A stretch of DNA of 64,000 bases from CAYLLT01 sp964384465. Its GTDB lineage: Bacteria > Planctomycetota > Phycisphaerae > UBA1845 > PWPN01. The position numbers were made by a program, and so were the translations under genes. Below are positions 15,285 to 24,186 of this stretch, piece by piece. Positions within the stretch are counted from its first letter, which is position 1. The number at the start of each line of letters is the position of its first letter. The DNA is taken from NCBI GenBank assembly GCA_964384465.1, contig CAYLLT010000009.1, positions 17,746 through 81,745 of the forward strand, given 5' to 3'. The notes under the pieces were generated by a model. That model was not told the origin of the DNA. It did no database searches and saw only the letters and a list, made by a program, of their open reading frames with translations.

Positions 15285-15923
15285 TCACCCGCTGGTGCTC
15301 CTTACTTTGTAGGCCGCACGGACCCATTCGTCCGCGGCGTGCTCGCCTGGTTGCAACTGCATCGCGCGTTCGATCCAGCGCTGGGCGTCGGCGCGGCGCT
15401 CGCCAAGGGCGATCATGACTTCCAGGGCGTCACGCTGCTCGACGGTCCAGCCGCCGGCGGGTGGGCCGACCGCCGCTGAGCGATCGCCGTCACCGAGAGC
15501 GAATTCGGTGACCTTGCCGCGCAGCTCGGCGATGATCTGGTCGGCGGCCCGCTTGCCGATGCCGGGGAGCTGGGCGAGCGTTTTAGCGTCGGCGGATTCG
15601 ATCGCTGCGGCCACACGGGCCGTCGGCTCAATCAGCGCCTTGATCGCCTTGCGTACGCCCATGCCCTTGACGGTGATGAACCGCGAGAAGAACGCGCGGT
15701 CCTGCGCATGCAGAAACCCGACCAGTCGCGGGATGAGGTTTCCGCCGACGCCACTGCCTTCAAAATACTCCAGCGTGTGCAGCGTCACCTCCTGGCCCTG
15801 GCAGGCGGCGAGTTCGCCAACCGCGTAGCCGCAAACCAGCACTTCGTAGCCGATGCCGTCGCGGTCGATGACGGTGCCGCCCTCGCGGACTTCTGAGACG
15901 ATGCCGGTCATGCGGACGATCAT
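15285..15923 (-). CDS. ruvA: Holliday junction DNA helicase subunit RuvA
   Basis: A 212-residue RuvA. The OB-fold domain covers the first 65 residues (MIVRMTGIVSEV, GIGYEV). Two helix-hairpin-helix regions follow, including ITVKGMGVRKA and LAQLPGIGKRAADQIIAEL. The C-terminal domain that contacts RuvB ends the protein. It holds the four-way junction for RuvB. Same strand and order as ruvC and ruvB. Confidence 0.96.
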   Translation of the reverse strand: MIVRMTGIVSEVREGGTVIDRDGIGYEVLVCGYAVGELAACQGQEVTLHTLEYFEGSGVGGNLIPRLVGFLHAQDRAFFSRFITVKGMGVRKAIKALIEPTARVAAAIESADAKTLAQLPGIGKRAADQIIAELRGKVTEFALGDGDRSAAVGPPAGGWTVEQRDALEVMIALGERRADAQRWIERAMQLQPGEHAADEWVRAAYKVRSTSG

Positions 15924-15960
15924 ACGGGTTCACCAACAGGAGTCGAAGAAGTTTGAGCTT

Positions 15961-16034
15961 ATCCGAGCCGCGACCGTAAGGGAGCGGACGGTTTCGGGAA
16001 AACCGCTCCCTTACGGTCGCGGCTCGGTTCGGAT
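15961..16034. repeat. Palindromic repeat, family A copy 1 (GAGCCGCGACCGTAAGGGAG)
   Basis: Perfect 23-bp arms at 15965-15987 and 16003-16025 face each other across a 15-base loop; the outer ATCCGAG/CTCGG bases extend the stem. The same arms occur at 57923-57982. It lies between ruvC and ruvA and could fold in RNA or as a cruciform. Confidence 0.85.
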
Positions 16035-16065
16035 TAACACGCATATACACCCGATCATCGGTTCC

Positions 16066-16605
16066 TCAATGCGTCATCAGGTCGTCGTTCAGCATGGCCT
16101 GCCGAGCGGGCCGCCGCAAGACGCAACTGGCGCACACGGCGACGGCAAGCGCATCCGCCACGTCGGGCGGCTCGGGTATTTTATCGAGCGAGAGCATCTG
16201 CGCGACCGCCCGCTGCATCTGTTCTTTCGTCGATCTTCCGTTGCCGGTGAGATGGCGTTTCACGGTGGTGGACGGCAGGTGGATTACGTGGATGTTACGC
16301 CGGGCGGCCTCCAGAAGAATGACGCCGCGAGCATGGGCCATCAGGATGGCCGTCCGTGGCCGCTGGTAGTGCGAATAGATCTGTTCGACGGCGATGGTAT
16401 TGAGACGATGTTCATCGAGGACCTCATCCAGCCCGGCGGCCAGTTCCGCGAGCCGCAGCGCCAGTGGCCCCTCCGCCGCACAGCGGATCACGCCGGCATC
16501 GACGACGGACAGCGTATCGGCGTCGTCGTCCACGAGGATGACGCCGTAGCCGGTCTGGCGCAAGCCGGGATCGATGCCGCAGATGATTTGTGTTTTGTTA
16601 ATCAA
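16066..16605 (-). CDS. ruvC: Crossover junction endodeoxyribonuclease RuvC
   Basis: A 179-residue resolvase that nicks Holliday junctions symmetrically. The catalytic acidic residues are seen in IICGIDPG, AVEQIYSH and PDVADALAVAVC, with the loop TVKRHLTGNGRSTKEQM between. Transcribed first of the three ruv genes. The 142-base gap after it carries the family A palindrome. Confidence 0.96.
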   Translation of the reverse strand: MINKTQIICGIDPGLRQTGYGVILVDDDADTLSVVDAGVIRCAAEGPLALRLAELAAGLDEVLDEHRLNTIAVEQIYSHYQRPRTAILMAHARGVILLEAARRNIHVIHLPSTTVKRHLTGNGRSTKEQMQRAVAQMLSLDKIPEPPDVADALAVAVCASCVLRRPARQAMLNDDLMTH

Positions 16606-16702
16606 CCGGCCCTCCGTGGCGCCGAATGCATTTTAGATTTCCGATTTCGCGATTTCCGATTTCTTCAAATCGACAATCGGAAATTGGAAATTGGCTATGT
16701 CC
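16606..16702. repeat. AT-rich inverted repeat between cysS and ruvC
   Basis: Units of GATTTCCGATTTCG at 16635-16665 are mirrored by CAATCGGAAATTGG at 16674-16690. It is similar in style to the ruvA-ruvB gap repeat. It contains no coding frame. Confidence 0.55.
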
Positions 16703-18214
16703 TTACCCGCCGCGCCGCCAGATGGTTCCGTCGGGACGATCTTCGAGCGTAATACCGACGGATGTTAACTTCTCCCGCACCATGTCGGCCAACTGGAACT
16801 GCTTGGCTTTTCGAGCCTCGGCCCGCACGGCGATCAGGACTTGCATCAGACTCTCGGCCAATTCACCGCCGCCGCTGTCCACCGGCGCGGGGCGCTTCTC
16901 GAAGAGGCCGAGAAGTTTGGCCAATGAGCGGACCGTCTGTACGGCTGCGGCGGCGAGCTTTTTGGCCGTCTCGCGGTCGCTGGTCTCCAGACGCTCTTCG
17001 TCCATGAAGCGGTTGATGGCCGCCAGCATCTCGAAGAGCACGCCCACCGCAGCGCCGGTGTTGAAGTCGTCGTCCATATCCTCCAGGAATCGGAGGCGTT
17101 GGTCCAGGCAGGTCTTGACGAACGCCCGCTCCCGCTCCGTCTCGGCAATGCCGTGGAGAGCGTCGAGGGTATCGCCGCCGGAATACGGATTCTGCCCGGT
17201 GATGCGTTCGACGCGTTCGAACAGGCGGTAAAAGGAGTCGAGGCCTTTCCTGCGAGCGGCGACCTCCTCGTCGGAGAACTCGATCGGGCGGCGATAGTGC
17301 GTACTGAGGATGAAGAAACGAAGCAGCTCCGCGGGGAAGCGGTCCAGCAGATTGGTGAGCGTCAGCTCCTCCATCCGCTTCTGCATTTCGACGTCGGACT
17401 TGCTGATCTTTTTCGTCTTGAACCGTGTGAGTCCGTTGTGCAGCCAATACTTCGCGAACGTCTTGTCGAAACAGCTTTCGGACTGGGCGATTTCGTTTTC
17501 GTGGTGCGGGAAGATGAGGTCCATGCCGCCGCCGTGGATGTCGAAGGTTTCGCCGAGATATTTAACGCTCATCGCGGAACATTCGATGTGCCAGCCGGGC
17601 CGGCCCTTGCCCCACGGCGAATCGAACTGCACCTCGGCCGGCTCGTCGGGTTTGGCCGCTTTCCACAAGGCAAAGTCGCCGGGGTTGCGCTTCTCGCCGC
17701 TGGCCAGGTCGCGCGTGCCGGACTGCTGATCCTCCGGGCGGCGGTGAGAGAGCTTGCCGTAGTCGGGGTCGGCGGAGACATCGAAATAAACATCGCCGTC
17801 GGAGACGTAAGCGGCATTCTTGCCGATCAGGGTTTGGCAGATGTCGATGATCCCGCCGATGTGCTCGCTGGCCTTGGGCATGTGGTCGATGCCGTGTACG
17901 CCCAGTTGGTTCATCGCGTCGAGGTAGCTGGCGGTGATCCGCTCGGCCAGCTCCTTGACCGAGCAACCCTGGACCTGGGCCTCGCCGATGAGTTTGTCCT
18001 CCACGTCGGTGATGTTGACGATCCAGGTGACCTCGAAGCCTTTGAATACGAGGTAGCGTTTGATGGTGTCGAAGACGATAGGCCCGACGGCGTGGCCGAT
18101 GTGACTCGGCTTGTAGACGGTGGGGCCGCACAAGTAGATCCCCACCTTGCCCGGCGTGACGGGTGTGAACAGTTCCTTCTGTTGCGTCAGCGTGTTGTAG
18201 ACTCGGAGGGACAT
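16703..18214 (-). CDS. cysS: Cysteinyl-tRNA synthetase
   Basis: A 503-residue class I synthetase that charges tRNA-Cys. The catalytic zinc ligands are in LCGPTVY, WHIECSAM and FPHHENE. The HIGH motif is HIGH in PSHIGHAVG, and the second signature is KISKSD in place of the more usual KMSKS. A DALR-like helical domain and a C-terminal anticodon-binding part complete it. It lies in the ispF-cysS-ruvC run. Confidence 0.97.
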   Translation of the reverse strand: MSLRVYNTLTQQKELFTPVTPGKVGIYLCGPTVYKPSHIGHAVGPIVFDTIKRYLVFKGFEVTWIVNITDVEDKLIGEAQVQGCSVKELAERITASYLDAMNQLGVHGIDHMPKASEHIGGIIDICQTLIGKNAAYVSDGDVYFDVSADPDYGKLSHRRPEDQQSGTRDLASGEKRNPGDFALWKAAKPDEPAEVQFDSPWGKGRPGWHIECSAMSVKYLGETFDIHGGGMDLIFPHHENEIAQSESCFDKTFAKYWLHNGLTRFKTKKISKSDVEMQKRMEELTLTNLLDRFPAELLRFFILSTHYRRPIEFSDEEVAARRKGLDSFYRLFERVERITGQNPYSGGDTLDALHGIAETERERAFVKTCLDQRLRFLEDMDDDFNTGAAVGVLFEMLAAINRFMDEERLETSDRETAKKLAAAAVQTVRSLAKLLGLFEKRPAPVDSGGGELAESLMQVLIAVRAEARKAKQFQLADMVREKLTSVGITLEDRPDGTIWRRGG

Positions 18215-18238
18215 AATAATGCTATCAGCTTTCAGTTC

Positions 18239-18742
18239 TCAGCTATCAGCCAGAGTCAGGCCGACGACGGCGGTGCAGGCGATGGCCTCGCCGCGGCCGA
18301 CGGCATCGACGCCTTCGTTGGTTTTGGCCTTGATGCTCACCGCATCCGGTGGCAAGTTCAACAGTCGGGCCACCTCGTCGCGGATGGCCACCTTAAAAGG
18401 GCTGAGCCTCGGCCGCTCGGCATGCACGGTCACGTCCACATTTACAGGAGCATAACCGCGCCCGGCTACCTTCTGCATGGTCGCCGCCAATAATGCCGCG
18501 CTATCGGCATCTTTATATGCCGGGTCGTTATCGGGAAACATCTCACCGATATCCGGCAGGCCCGCCGCGCCGGCCATCGCGTCAATAATGGCATGCAGCA
18601 CCACATCGCCGTCGCTGTGCCCCAGAAGCCCCCGGTCGTGGTCGATGGTCACGTGGCCGAGGATCAGCGTTCGCCCGTGGGCCAGTCGATGCAGGTCGGT
18701 ACCAATGCCAATGCGATGAATGCCGCGTGCTATATCCGCCAA
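18239..18742 (-). CDS. ispF: 2-C-methyl-D-erythritol 2,4-cyclodiphosphate synthase
   Basis: A 167-residue MEP-pathway enzyme that cyclises CDP-ME-2-phosphate. The zinc ligands appear in GIGTDLHRL and LLGHSDGDVVLHAIID. NEGVDAVGRGEAIA is the C-terminal signature. The 24-base gap to cysS contains short CTATCAGC/TTTCAG direct repeats, and the two genes are probably co-transcribed. Confidence 0.96.
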   Translation of the reverse strand: MADIARGIHRIGIGTDLHRLAHGRTLILGHVTIDHDRGLLGHSDGDVVLHAIIDAMAGAAGLPDIGEMFPDNDPAYKDADSAALLAATMQKVAGRGYAPVNVDVTVHAERPRLSPFKVAIRDEVARLLNLPPDAVSIKAKTNEGVDAVGRGEAIACTAVVGLTLADS

Positions 18743-18844
18743 ATGGTGGTAAGCTAAGGTTCGCGAGGGTCAAAATCAAGCGGCTTCAACGTTGGGAGAC
18801 ACGACGTGGGCGGAAGGAAGCATCGACCGGGGTGCATCTGTAGA

Positions 18845-19693
18845 ATGCGGACCTCAAACAAGACTACAGATCAAGGGTTCGGATTTACCTTGATCGAAGT
18901 TCTGGTTGTGGTGGCCATCATCGCGCTGCTGATCGCGGTGCTCCTGCCGTCGTTGTCCCGGGCGCGTGCGCAGGGCCGCAACGCGCAATGCCGCAGCAAC
19001 CTCCACCAGCTCGGCATCGGCTCGCTGGAATATGCAGCCCAGAACAAAGGTGTCGTTCGCGGCGAGGCCGGCAACAGTGAGACGGATTGGTCGTGGCTCG
19101 TCGCGCGCGAATTGCACGTCAAGGTGCAGAAAAAAGACGAGGTGCCGGTCGACCGGCTGGAGTTCTTCCATTGCCCCGAGCGCGAGATCGGCCAGCCCAC
19201 GCCGTTCCTCGATTTCGTGGTGAACGGCCTGAACCCCGAGGGCCCATCGGATACCGGCGTGTGGCCGAAGCACAAGTGGGTGCGCGTGGACGAGTACCGG
19301 AGGGGGTCGGATGTCGTCTACCTCAACGATGCGGAACGCGAAGATCGCGTCGTCGCTGTGGCTCCGTCGCCCGCCGGCCCGACCGTGCTGCAAGCGCGGC
19401 TCAATTGGGTCAACGGGCTTTTCAACGGTTCGACGATCGACGTGATGGACGTGCGGACCGGGTCGCATCTGCCGGAGGGCAAAGACGGCATCAATGTTTC
19501 TGACGACCCGGGCGTTCGGCGGGCGGCCAGAAAGCTGCACCTGGGGCGGTATACCAACGCCGAATTTCTCGACGGTCACGCCTCCGGGCTGGCCTTGGCG
19601 GGCCGGGCGACGGACCAGGATAATTATGGCGTCTGGCTGTCGCGGTTCGGGGTTAAAAATTTCGATCTGGTGAAATTGCTGCCGATCCAATAG
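18845..19693 (+). CDS. Type IV pilin-like (pseudopilin) protein of the planctomycete H-X-DG type
   Basis: The 282-residue product begins with a short basic leader and GFTLIEVLVVVAIIALLIAV, the prepilin peptidase site and N-methylated helix. LPSLSRARAQ and CRSNLHQLGIGSLEYA continue the conserved helix. Near the C-terminus, HLGRYTNAEFLDGH matches the H-X9-DG motif with one extra residue. Such proteins are cleaved by PilD-like peptidases and are abundant in planctomycetes. The ATG at 18845 gives a leader of normal length; a GTG at 18806 is less likely. The gene stands alone. Confidence 0.85.
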   Translation: MRTSNKTTDQGFGFTLIEVLVVVAIIALLIAVLLPSLSRARAQGRNAQCRSNLHQLGIGSLEYAAQNKGVVRGEAGNSETDWSWLVARELHVKVQKKDEVPVDRLEFFHCPEREIGQPTPFLDFVVNGLNPEGPSDTGVWPKHKWVRVDEYRRGSDVVYLNDAEREDRVVAVAPSPAGPTVLQARLNWVNGLFNGSTIDVMDVRTGSHLPEGKDGINVSDDPGVRRAARKLHLGRYTNAEFLDGHASGLALAGRATDQDNYGVWLSRFGVKNFDLVKLLPIQ

Positions 19694-19791
19694 CGGCAGC
19701 GTAATATTAGTGTAGGCCCCGCGTTTAACCGGGTGATGCCCAGAGCCGTCGGATCCTTTTCCATCCGCCCTTGCTCGCCTCGGAGCCCCAC

Positions 19792-22700
19792 ATGTACCAC
19801 CGGCTGGAACATGCGTTGCAGTTAATCAAGAGCCGCTCGAAGCTCGTCTCCGTCGGGACCGCGTCCGCGCTGTGGCTGGCGGTCACGGTGGGGCTGGCGC
19901 TGCTGTTTGTCATCTGGGACCACTGGCAGGGGGGCGGTGTACCCGCGCCGGCGCGTACGGCCATCCGCTGGCTTTATGTCATGGGCAGCATCGGGTGGTT
20001 GGTCGCTGCCGTCGTGCTGCCGCTCGCGCGTCACATCAACAGTCTCTATGCGGCCCGGCTCGTCGAGCGCTCGCATCCGGAGTTTCGCAATTCGGTGGTG
20101 GGCGCGCTTCAAATCGCACGGCACCGGGAGCTGCCGGGTTCCGTGCGGGCCGCGGTGATCGAGCGGGCCAGCCGCGATGTGACCCACATCGACGTGTTGA
20201 CCAGCGTCTCGACGCAAGTGCTGCGGCAGGTGGCCGCGTTCGCTGTCGCCGTGGTCGCGTTGTTCTGTCTGTATGCGATGTTCTCCCCCAAGCCGGTGTG
20301 GCCCAGTTTGCTGCGGGCGCTGGGCTGGGGGTTACCCGCACCCACGCGAACAAAACTCGCGGCCATTACGCCGCAGGATGGCGCCTCGGTGCTGCGGGGA
20401 GAACCTGTCTCCTTTACCGCTTGCACCAGCGGCCGGCAGCCACTTGAGGTGTTCGTGCGGTTCAGTCTCGACAGCGGCAAAACATGGGTGGACGGCCAGC
20501 AACTCAAGCTCCTGCTCTCGCACAAATTCGGATGGCAGGAGATGAGTTGGGTGGCGAACAAGGACGGCCGGGACGTTCAGCAGTCCATGGTCTGGCAGAT
20601 GGTGGCCGGAGATGCGAATTCGGAGTTGCGGCACCTCATCGTCCGGCCGGTGCCGGAGATCAGCGACATCAACCTGCGGTATGTATATCCGCGCTACACG
20701 CGCCTCCCGCCGGCCACGCAGCCGGGCGGCGAGATCGACGCGGTCGTCGGGACGAAGGTGACGATTACCGCTTCGGCGAATGTGGCGGTGCGGCATCCGG
20801 TTCTCGTTGTGGGGGAGCCGCCGGCCGAAAAGCGGCGGGTGCTGGCTCCGCCTTCGGCAGGCGCGCCGATGCAGGTCACCGCGGAGTTGACCGTGATCGA
20901 GGACGACGTTTACCGGCTGGAGTTTCACGATTCGGCCGATGCGCCGAACCGCGATCCGATCCGGTATCCGATTCGCGCCCGGGCGGATGCGGCCCCGACG
21001 GTGAAGATCGAGCGTCCAGCGAATCAGATTGAGCTTCAGCCGGGTGCGGGTTTGTCACTTGCGGCCGCGGTTCAGGATGATTTCGGTTTGACGCGGGGTT
21101 TGCTGTCGATTCGGCGGGCCGGTGAGGAAAAGGCTGTTGAACTCCCATTGGATCTTAACGCTGGTAAAACAGCATCGCGCGCGCGAATCGCGCAGCCGGT
21201 CCCGCTCACCGCATTGAATCCGAAGGTGGGGGACACATTCGAGTGGTGGGTATCCGCGTGGGACAACCGCGAAGATATGAACGGACGCGCGGTGAATCAG
21301 CGCGGCGACAGCGACATCCGTAGAATCCGCATTAGCCGGCGGAACGAAACGGCTGAGAAGCCGCCGCGCGAGCAATCGGGGCAGAAGAACAGCGATTCCG
21401 AATCCGCCAGTGCGGAAGGGAGCGGCGAGGCCGGCGAGAGCGGCGGCACTTCGACCGCGCCGTCCGACAGCGGTGAGACGGGCGTCGCGCGAGCGGATGG
21501 TGGGAGGAAGTCCGACAGCAAACCGGAGACCGTGGAAGAATTCACCGCGGCACACGCGAAGGAGCTGCGGATTCTCGACAAGCACATGGATAAGGGAGGC
21601 GGCGAGCAGGGCGAGAGCAGCAGCAAGGATGGGACTTCCACCAGCAAGGATGGCGCATCCAGCAGCAAGGGTGAGGCGGCTAAGGGCGAGAAGGCGGACG
21701 CTGACGGTACCGATCAATCCGGCGCTCAGGCCTCAGCGGACAAGAAGGACGGCAGCTCCCCCGGCCAGCCGGCCGGCACCGATCCGCAGCAATCGAAGGG
21801 AGAGCAGCAGAAGCCGTCACCGACCTCGGCTGATAAACCTGGTGACGAAAAGTCCGCGGACAAGCAGGACACTTCGCTTCCGACCACGCCGGAGGAGAAG
21901 GACAACGCTGAGAAATCGGGCCCGCTTTCCGGCGAATCGTCGGCTGATTCGGAGCAGCAGGCAGGTGAAAATCAGGACAAATCAGCGGATTCGGCCGAGC
22001 AGAGTGAGCAGGCGCAGAATGAGATGAAAGAGGGCCAGGAACCGAAAGAGACTTCTGCGAAGAGCGACAATGACGGCGCCGCCGCAGATTCAGATTCAGG
22101 CGAGAGTGGCCAAGGGAAGAAGGGTGAAAAGGGCAGCGATGGGCAGGGCCAATCCGGAAAGGAAGCCGACAAATCCGAACAAGGTGATGGTCAAGGCGAG
22201 AATGGATCAGGTAAGGATGGTTCGAAAGGTCAAGGCAAAACCTCCGGTGAGAAGCAGCCCGGAGGAGACCCAAAGGAAGCCGGCCAGGCGGGTAGTGGCA
22301 GCGGTAAAGGCGAGCAAACACAAGCCGACTCCAAAGGCGAGGCGGACAAGTCAGCGGAGAATAGCGAGAAGGGTTCAAAGCCCGGGAACGTCGGCGAAGG
22401 CGCACCCAATGAGGACAAGAACGGTAACGGGACCGCGGGTGGCGGTGGACCCTCCGGCGGGCAGACGGCGGATGTACCGGATAAACCCGCTCAGCCTGAA
22501 GTAGCGGGTGAGAAGCCGGTCGCTCCGGACTACGGCCGTGACCGTCTCATGCCGCCCGGCCGCGTCGAGCGGATCGTGGACGCGCTGGAGCAATCGCTGC
22601 GGCAGGGGCAGGTCGATCCGGGGCTGCTGGATGAGCTGAACTGGAACATTCCGCACGCGCGGGAATTCGTGAAGGATTACCAGCGGCTTGCGGATCGAGG

Positions 22701-22953
22701 GCAGAAGCAAGTCGGCCAGACGGACGTGCCCGGCGAGGTGAGCGAAACCACGGCTAACGGCAACAGTGACAAACGCATCCTGAGATCGAGCGGCCCCAAT
22801 GAGCCGAACCTCAAGCGGATGAACACGACCGTCCGCCGGTCGCCCGACGCCACCAGCGAATTGATGGAGACCGGCCGCCAGAAGGTTGCGCCGCGTTATC
22901 GTCCGGTGCTCGAAGCCTACTATCGCTCCGTCGCTTCGGCCCCCGCACCTTGA
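19792..22953 (+). CDS. DUF4175-like membrane protein with long low-complexity segment
   Basis: The 1053-residue product starts at 19792 with CGGAG seven bases ahead. Two hydrophobic helices lie near residues 20-45 and 60-85, and a third near 150-170. A beta-rich domain resembling DUF4175 covers about residues 180-520. Then about 370 residues are almost only S, G, E, K, D, Q and A. A conserved-looking tail follows: LMPPGRVERIVDALEQSL and WNIPHAREFVKDYQRL. Family knowledge: related proteins occur in planctomycete clusters with MoxR ATPases and von Willebrand domain proteins, but none is adjacent here. The low-complexity part is probably a disordered periplasmic linker. Confidence 0.7.
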   Translation: MYHRLEHALQLIKSRSKLVSVGTASALWLAVTVGLALLFVIWDHWQGGGVPAPARTAIRWLYVMGSIGWLVAAVVLPLARHINSLYAARLVERSHPEFRNSVVGALQIARHRELPGSVRAAVIERASRDVTHIDVLTSVSTQVLRQVAAFAVAVVALFCLYAMFSPKPVWPSLLRALGWGLPAPTRTKLAAITPQDGASVLRGEPVSFTACTSGRQPLEVFVRFSLDSGKTWVDGQQLKLLLSHKFGWQEMSWVANKDGRDVQQSMVWQMVAGDANSELRHLIVRPVPEISDINLRYVYPRYTRLPPATQPGGEIDAVVGTKVTITASANVAVRHPVLVVGEPPAEKRRVLAPPSAGAPMQVTAELTVIEDDVYRLEFHDSADAPNRDPIRYPIRARADAAPTVKIERPANQIELQPGAGLSLAAAVQDDFGLTRGLLSIRRAGEEKAVELPLDLNAGKTASRARIAQPVPLTALNPKVGDTFEWWVSAWDNREDMNGRAVNQRGDSDIRRIRISRRNETAEKPPREQSGQKNSDSESASAEGSGEAGESGGTSTAPSDSGETGVARADGGRKSDSKPETVEEFTAAHAKELRILDKHMDKGGGEQGESSSKDGTSTSKDGASSSKGEAAKGEKADADGTDQSGAQASADKKDGSSPGQPAGTDPQQSKGEQQKPSPTSADKPGDEKSADKQDTSLPTTPEEKDNAEKSGPLSGESSADSEQQAGENQDKSADSAEQSEQAQNEMKEGQEPKETSAKSDNDGAAADSDSGESGQGKKGEKGSDGQGQSGKEADKSEQGDGQGENGSGKDGSKGQGKTSGEKQPGGDPKEAGQAGSGSGKGEQTQADSKGEADKSAENSEKGSKPGNVGEGAPNEDKNGNGTAGGGGPSGGQTADVPDKPAQPEVAGEKPVAPDYGRDRLMPPGRVERIVDALEQSLRQGQVDPGLLDELNWNIPHAREFVKDYQRLADRGQKQVGQTDVPGEVSETTANGNSDKRILRSSGPNEPNLKRMNTTVRRSPDATSELMETGRQKVAPRYRPVLEAYYRSVASAPAP

Positions 22954-22959
22954 GCGGCG

Positions 22960-23180
22960 CCGCCACGCGGGGTGCATGTCCGTATATGTAGTGCGGTCCG
23001 GCTGCATATGGAGTGCGTCGCCAGCGGCGGCGCTTTGGCTTGCGGCGAAGCCGCGTCGGGCGACGAGAGACTCTCCGGCGTCCTGAGCTGTATAGTGCGC
23101 TGCGCGAAGCCAAAGCGGCGTCGTAGCCACCGCACTCCACAAAGACAGCCCGCGCAGGTACGGACATGCACCCCGCCACG
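22960..23180. repeat. Nested palindrome, family B copy 1
   Basis: An outer inverted repeat has arms at 22967-22984 and 23159-23176 (18 bases, perfect). It encloses an inner imperfect palindrome from 23010 to 23138 whose arms read GGAGTGCGTCGCC at the left and end CGCACTCC at the right, with AGCCAAAGCGGCG inside. The inner part recurs at 29811-29946. The whole gap 22954-23264 between the membrane protein and the antiterminator gene is occupied by this element plus a short leader; I see no gene in it. Confidence 0.8.
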
Positions 23181-23264
23181 CGACATCATCCGTTCAAATC
23201 ATTAAAATGCCCTCCTGATGCGGTTCGCGTTGTGCCGGCGGCCAGCCGCGGCATGGAGATCTCG

Positions 23265-23852
23265 ATGTCCGAGCAACCCTCAGACTTGCTGATTCCCGCC
23301 GGAGTTTCTCCGCCCGTCATCACAACAGAGCTGGCCGGCAAGTGGTTCGTCGCACATACGCGGTCGCGCAACGAAAAGATTCTGGCGCGAGAGTTGTCCA
23401 TACTGGGCATCCCCAATTACCTGCCGTTGACGCAGCGCGTGACCCGCAGCCGGGCGAGCCGGCGAATCTCGCGGAGCCTGGTGCCGGTGTTCTCAGGCTA
23501 CGTTTTTTTTAACGGCACGGATGAGCAGCGTTACGCGGCGCTGCGTACCAACCGGATCGCCCACGTGCTCGATGTGCCGAACCAGAGCCAGTTGGTTCGC
23601 GAACTGGTCAACATCCATCACCTGCTGACCAGCACGAATGAATTCTTCGTGGCCGACCGCCTCAATATCGGCGACTGGGGCCGGATCATCGCCGGGCCGC
23701 TGTCCGGGCTGGAGGGCGTGATCACGCAAATCGCGAACCGCTTCCGGCTGAATATGAACGTCACCATTCTGGGCCAAAGCGTGTCGGTGGAGGTCGATCG
23801 TGACAATGTCGAGCGGATTGATCCGCCGCAGTTTGTGGCCAATTTCGCTTGA
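23265..23852 (+). CDS. Specialised NusG paralogue (RfaH/UpxY-type antiterminator)
   Basis: The 195-residue protein has the NusG N-terminal domain: KWFVAHTRSRNEKILARELS, IPNYLPLTQR and PVFSGYVFF. A KOW-type C-terminal domain follows, with IIAGPLSGLEGVITQI. RfaH/LoaP/UpxY proteins bind RNA polymerase at operon leaders and allow full-length transcription of long polysaccharide operons. The start is the ATG at 23265, preceded by GGAG; an ATG at 23253 lies on that site. It is the first gene of the 30-kb glycan locus, exactly the position such regulators usually hold. Confidence 0.88.
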   Translation: MSEQPSDLLIPAGVSPPVITTELAGKWFVAHTRSRNEKILARELSILGIPNYLPLTQRVTRSRASRRISRSLVPVFSGYVFFNGTDEQRYAALRTNRIAHVLDVPNQSQLVRELVNIHHLLTSTNEFFVADRLNIGDWGRIIAGPLSGLEGVITQIANRFRLNMNVTILGQSVSVEVDRDNVERIDPPQFVANFA

Positions 23853-24186
23853 TGCTGACAGTCGTGCCCGGGCCGGGCGGGTCCGGCGCGGCAAGAACCG
23901 TTTCAGCTCAAATCCCGTAATAACCAATGCATGACGGTGTGAAGGCAGGGGAGCCCGCCGAGCGGTCCTCGTGTTCCAAGTTATTATTGCTGCCGTCATT
24001 AACGGCCGATATTATGGCGTGGGGCGGCGGTATGCGCTCCGCTAGTTAAAGCAGCAGTGGAATATCGGCGCGTTTCGCTGCGGCCGACCGGGACGGAGTC
24101 TGCCGATTTGGGCAGTCTTTTGGCCGGGCGATGCAAGTCACTTCGATTTGATCGCGTTGTCTTGAGGCTCTTCAAAGGTATCTCGC
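23853..24186 (+). other. 334-base leader region with an ops-like sequence
   Basis: There is no gene here. GGCGGTATGCG at 24026-24036 resembles the RfaH recruitment element ops (GGCGGTAGCGTG), differing by one inserted T and at the 3' end. It lies between the antiterminator gene and the rest of the locus, where an ops element would be expected. The match is short and could be chance in GC-rich DNA. GCCGTCATTAACGGC at 23991-24005 forms a minor inverted repeat. Confidence 0.35.

Noticed and set aside
21410..22405. Open frames on both strands inside the low-complexity tract
   Set aside because: They arise from the biased codons of the tract and have no independent start signals.
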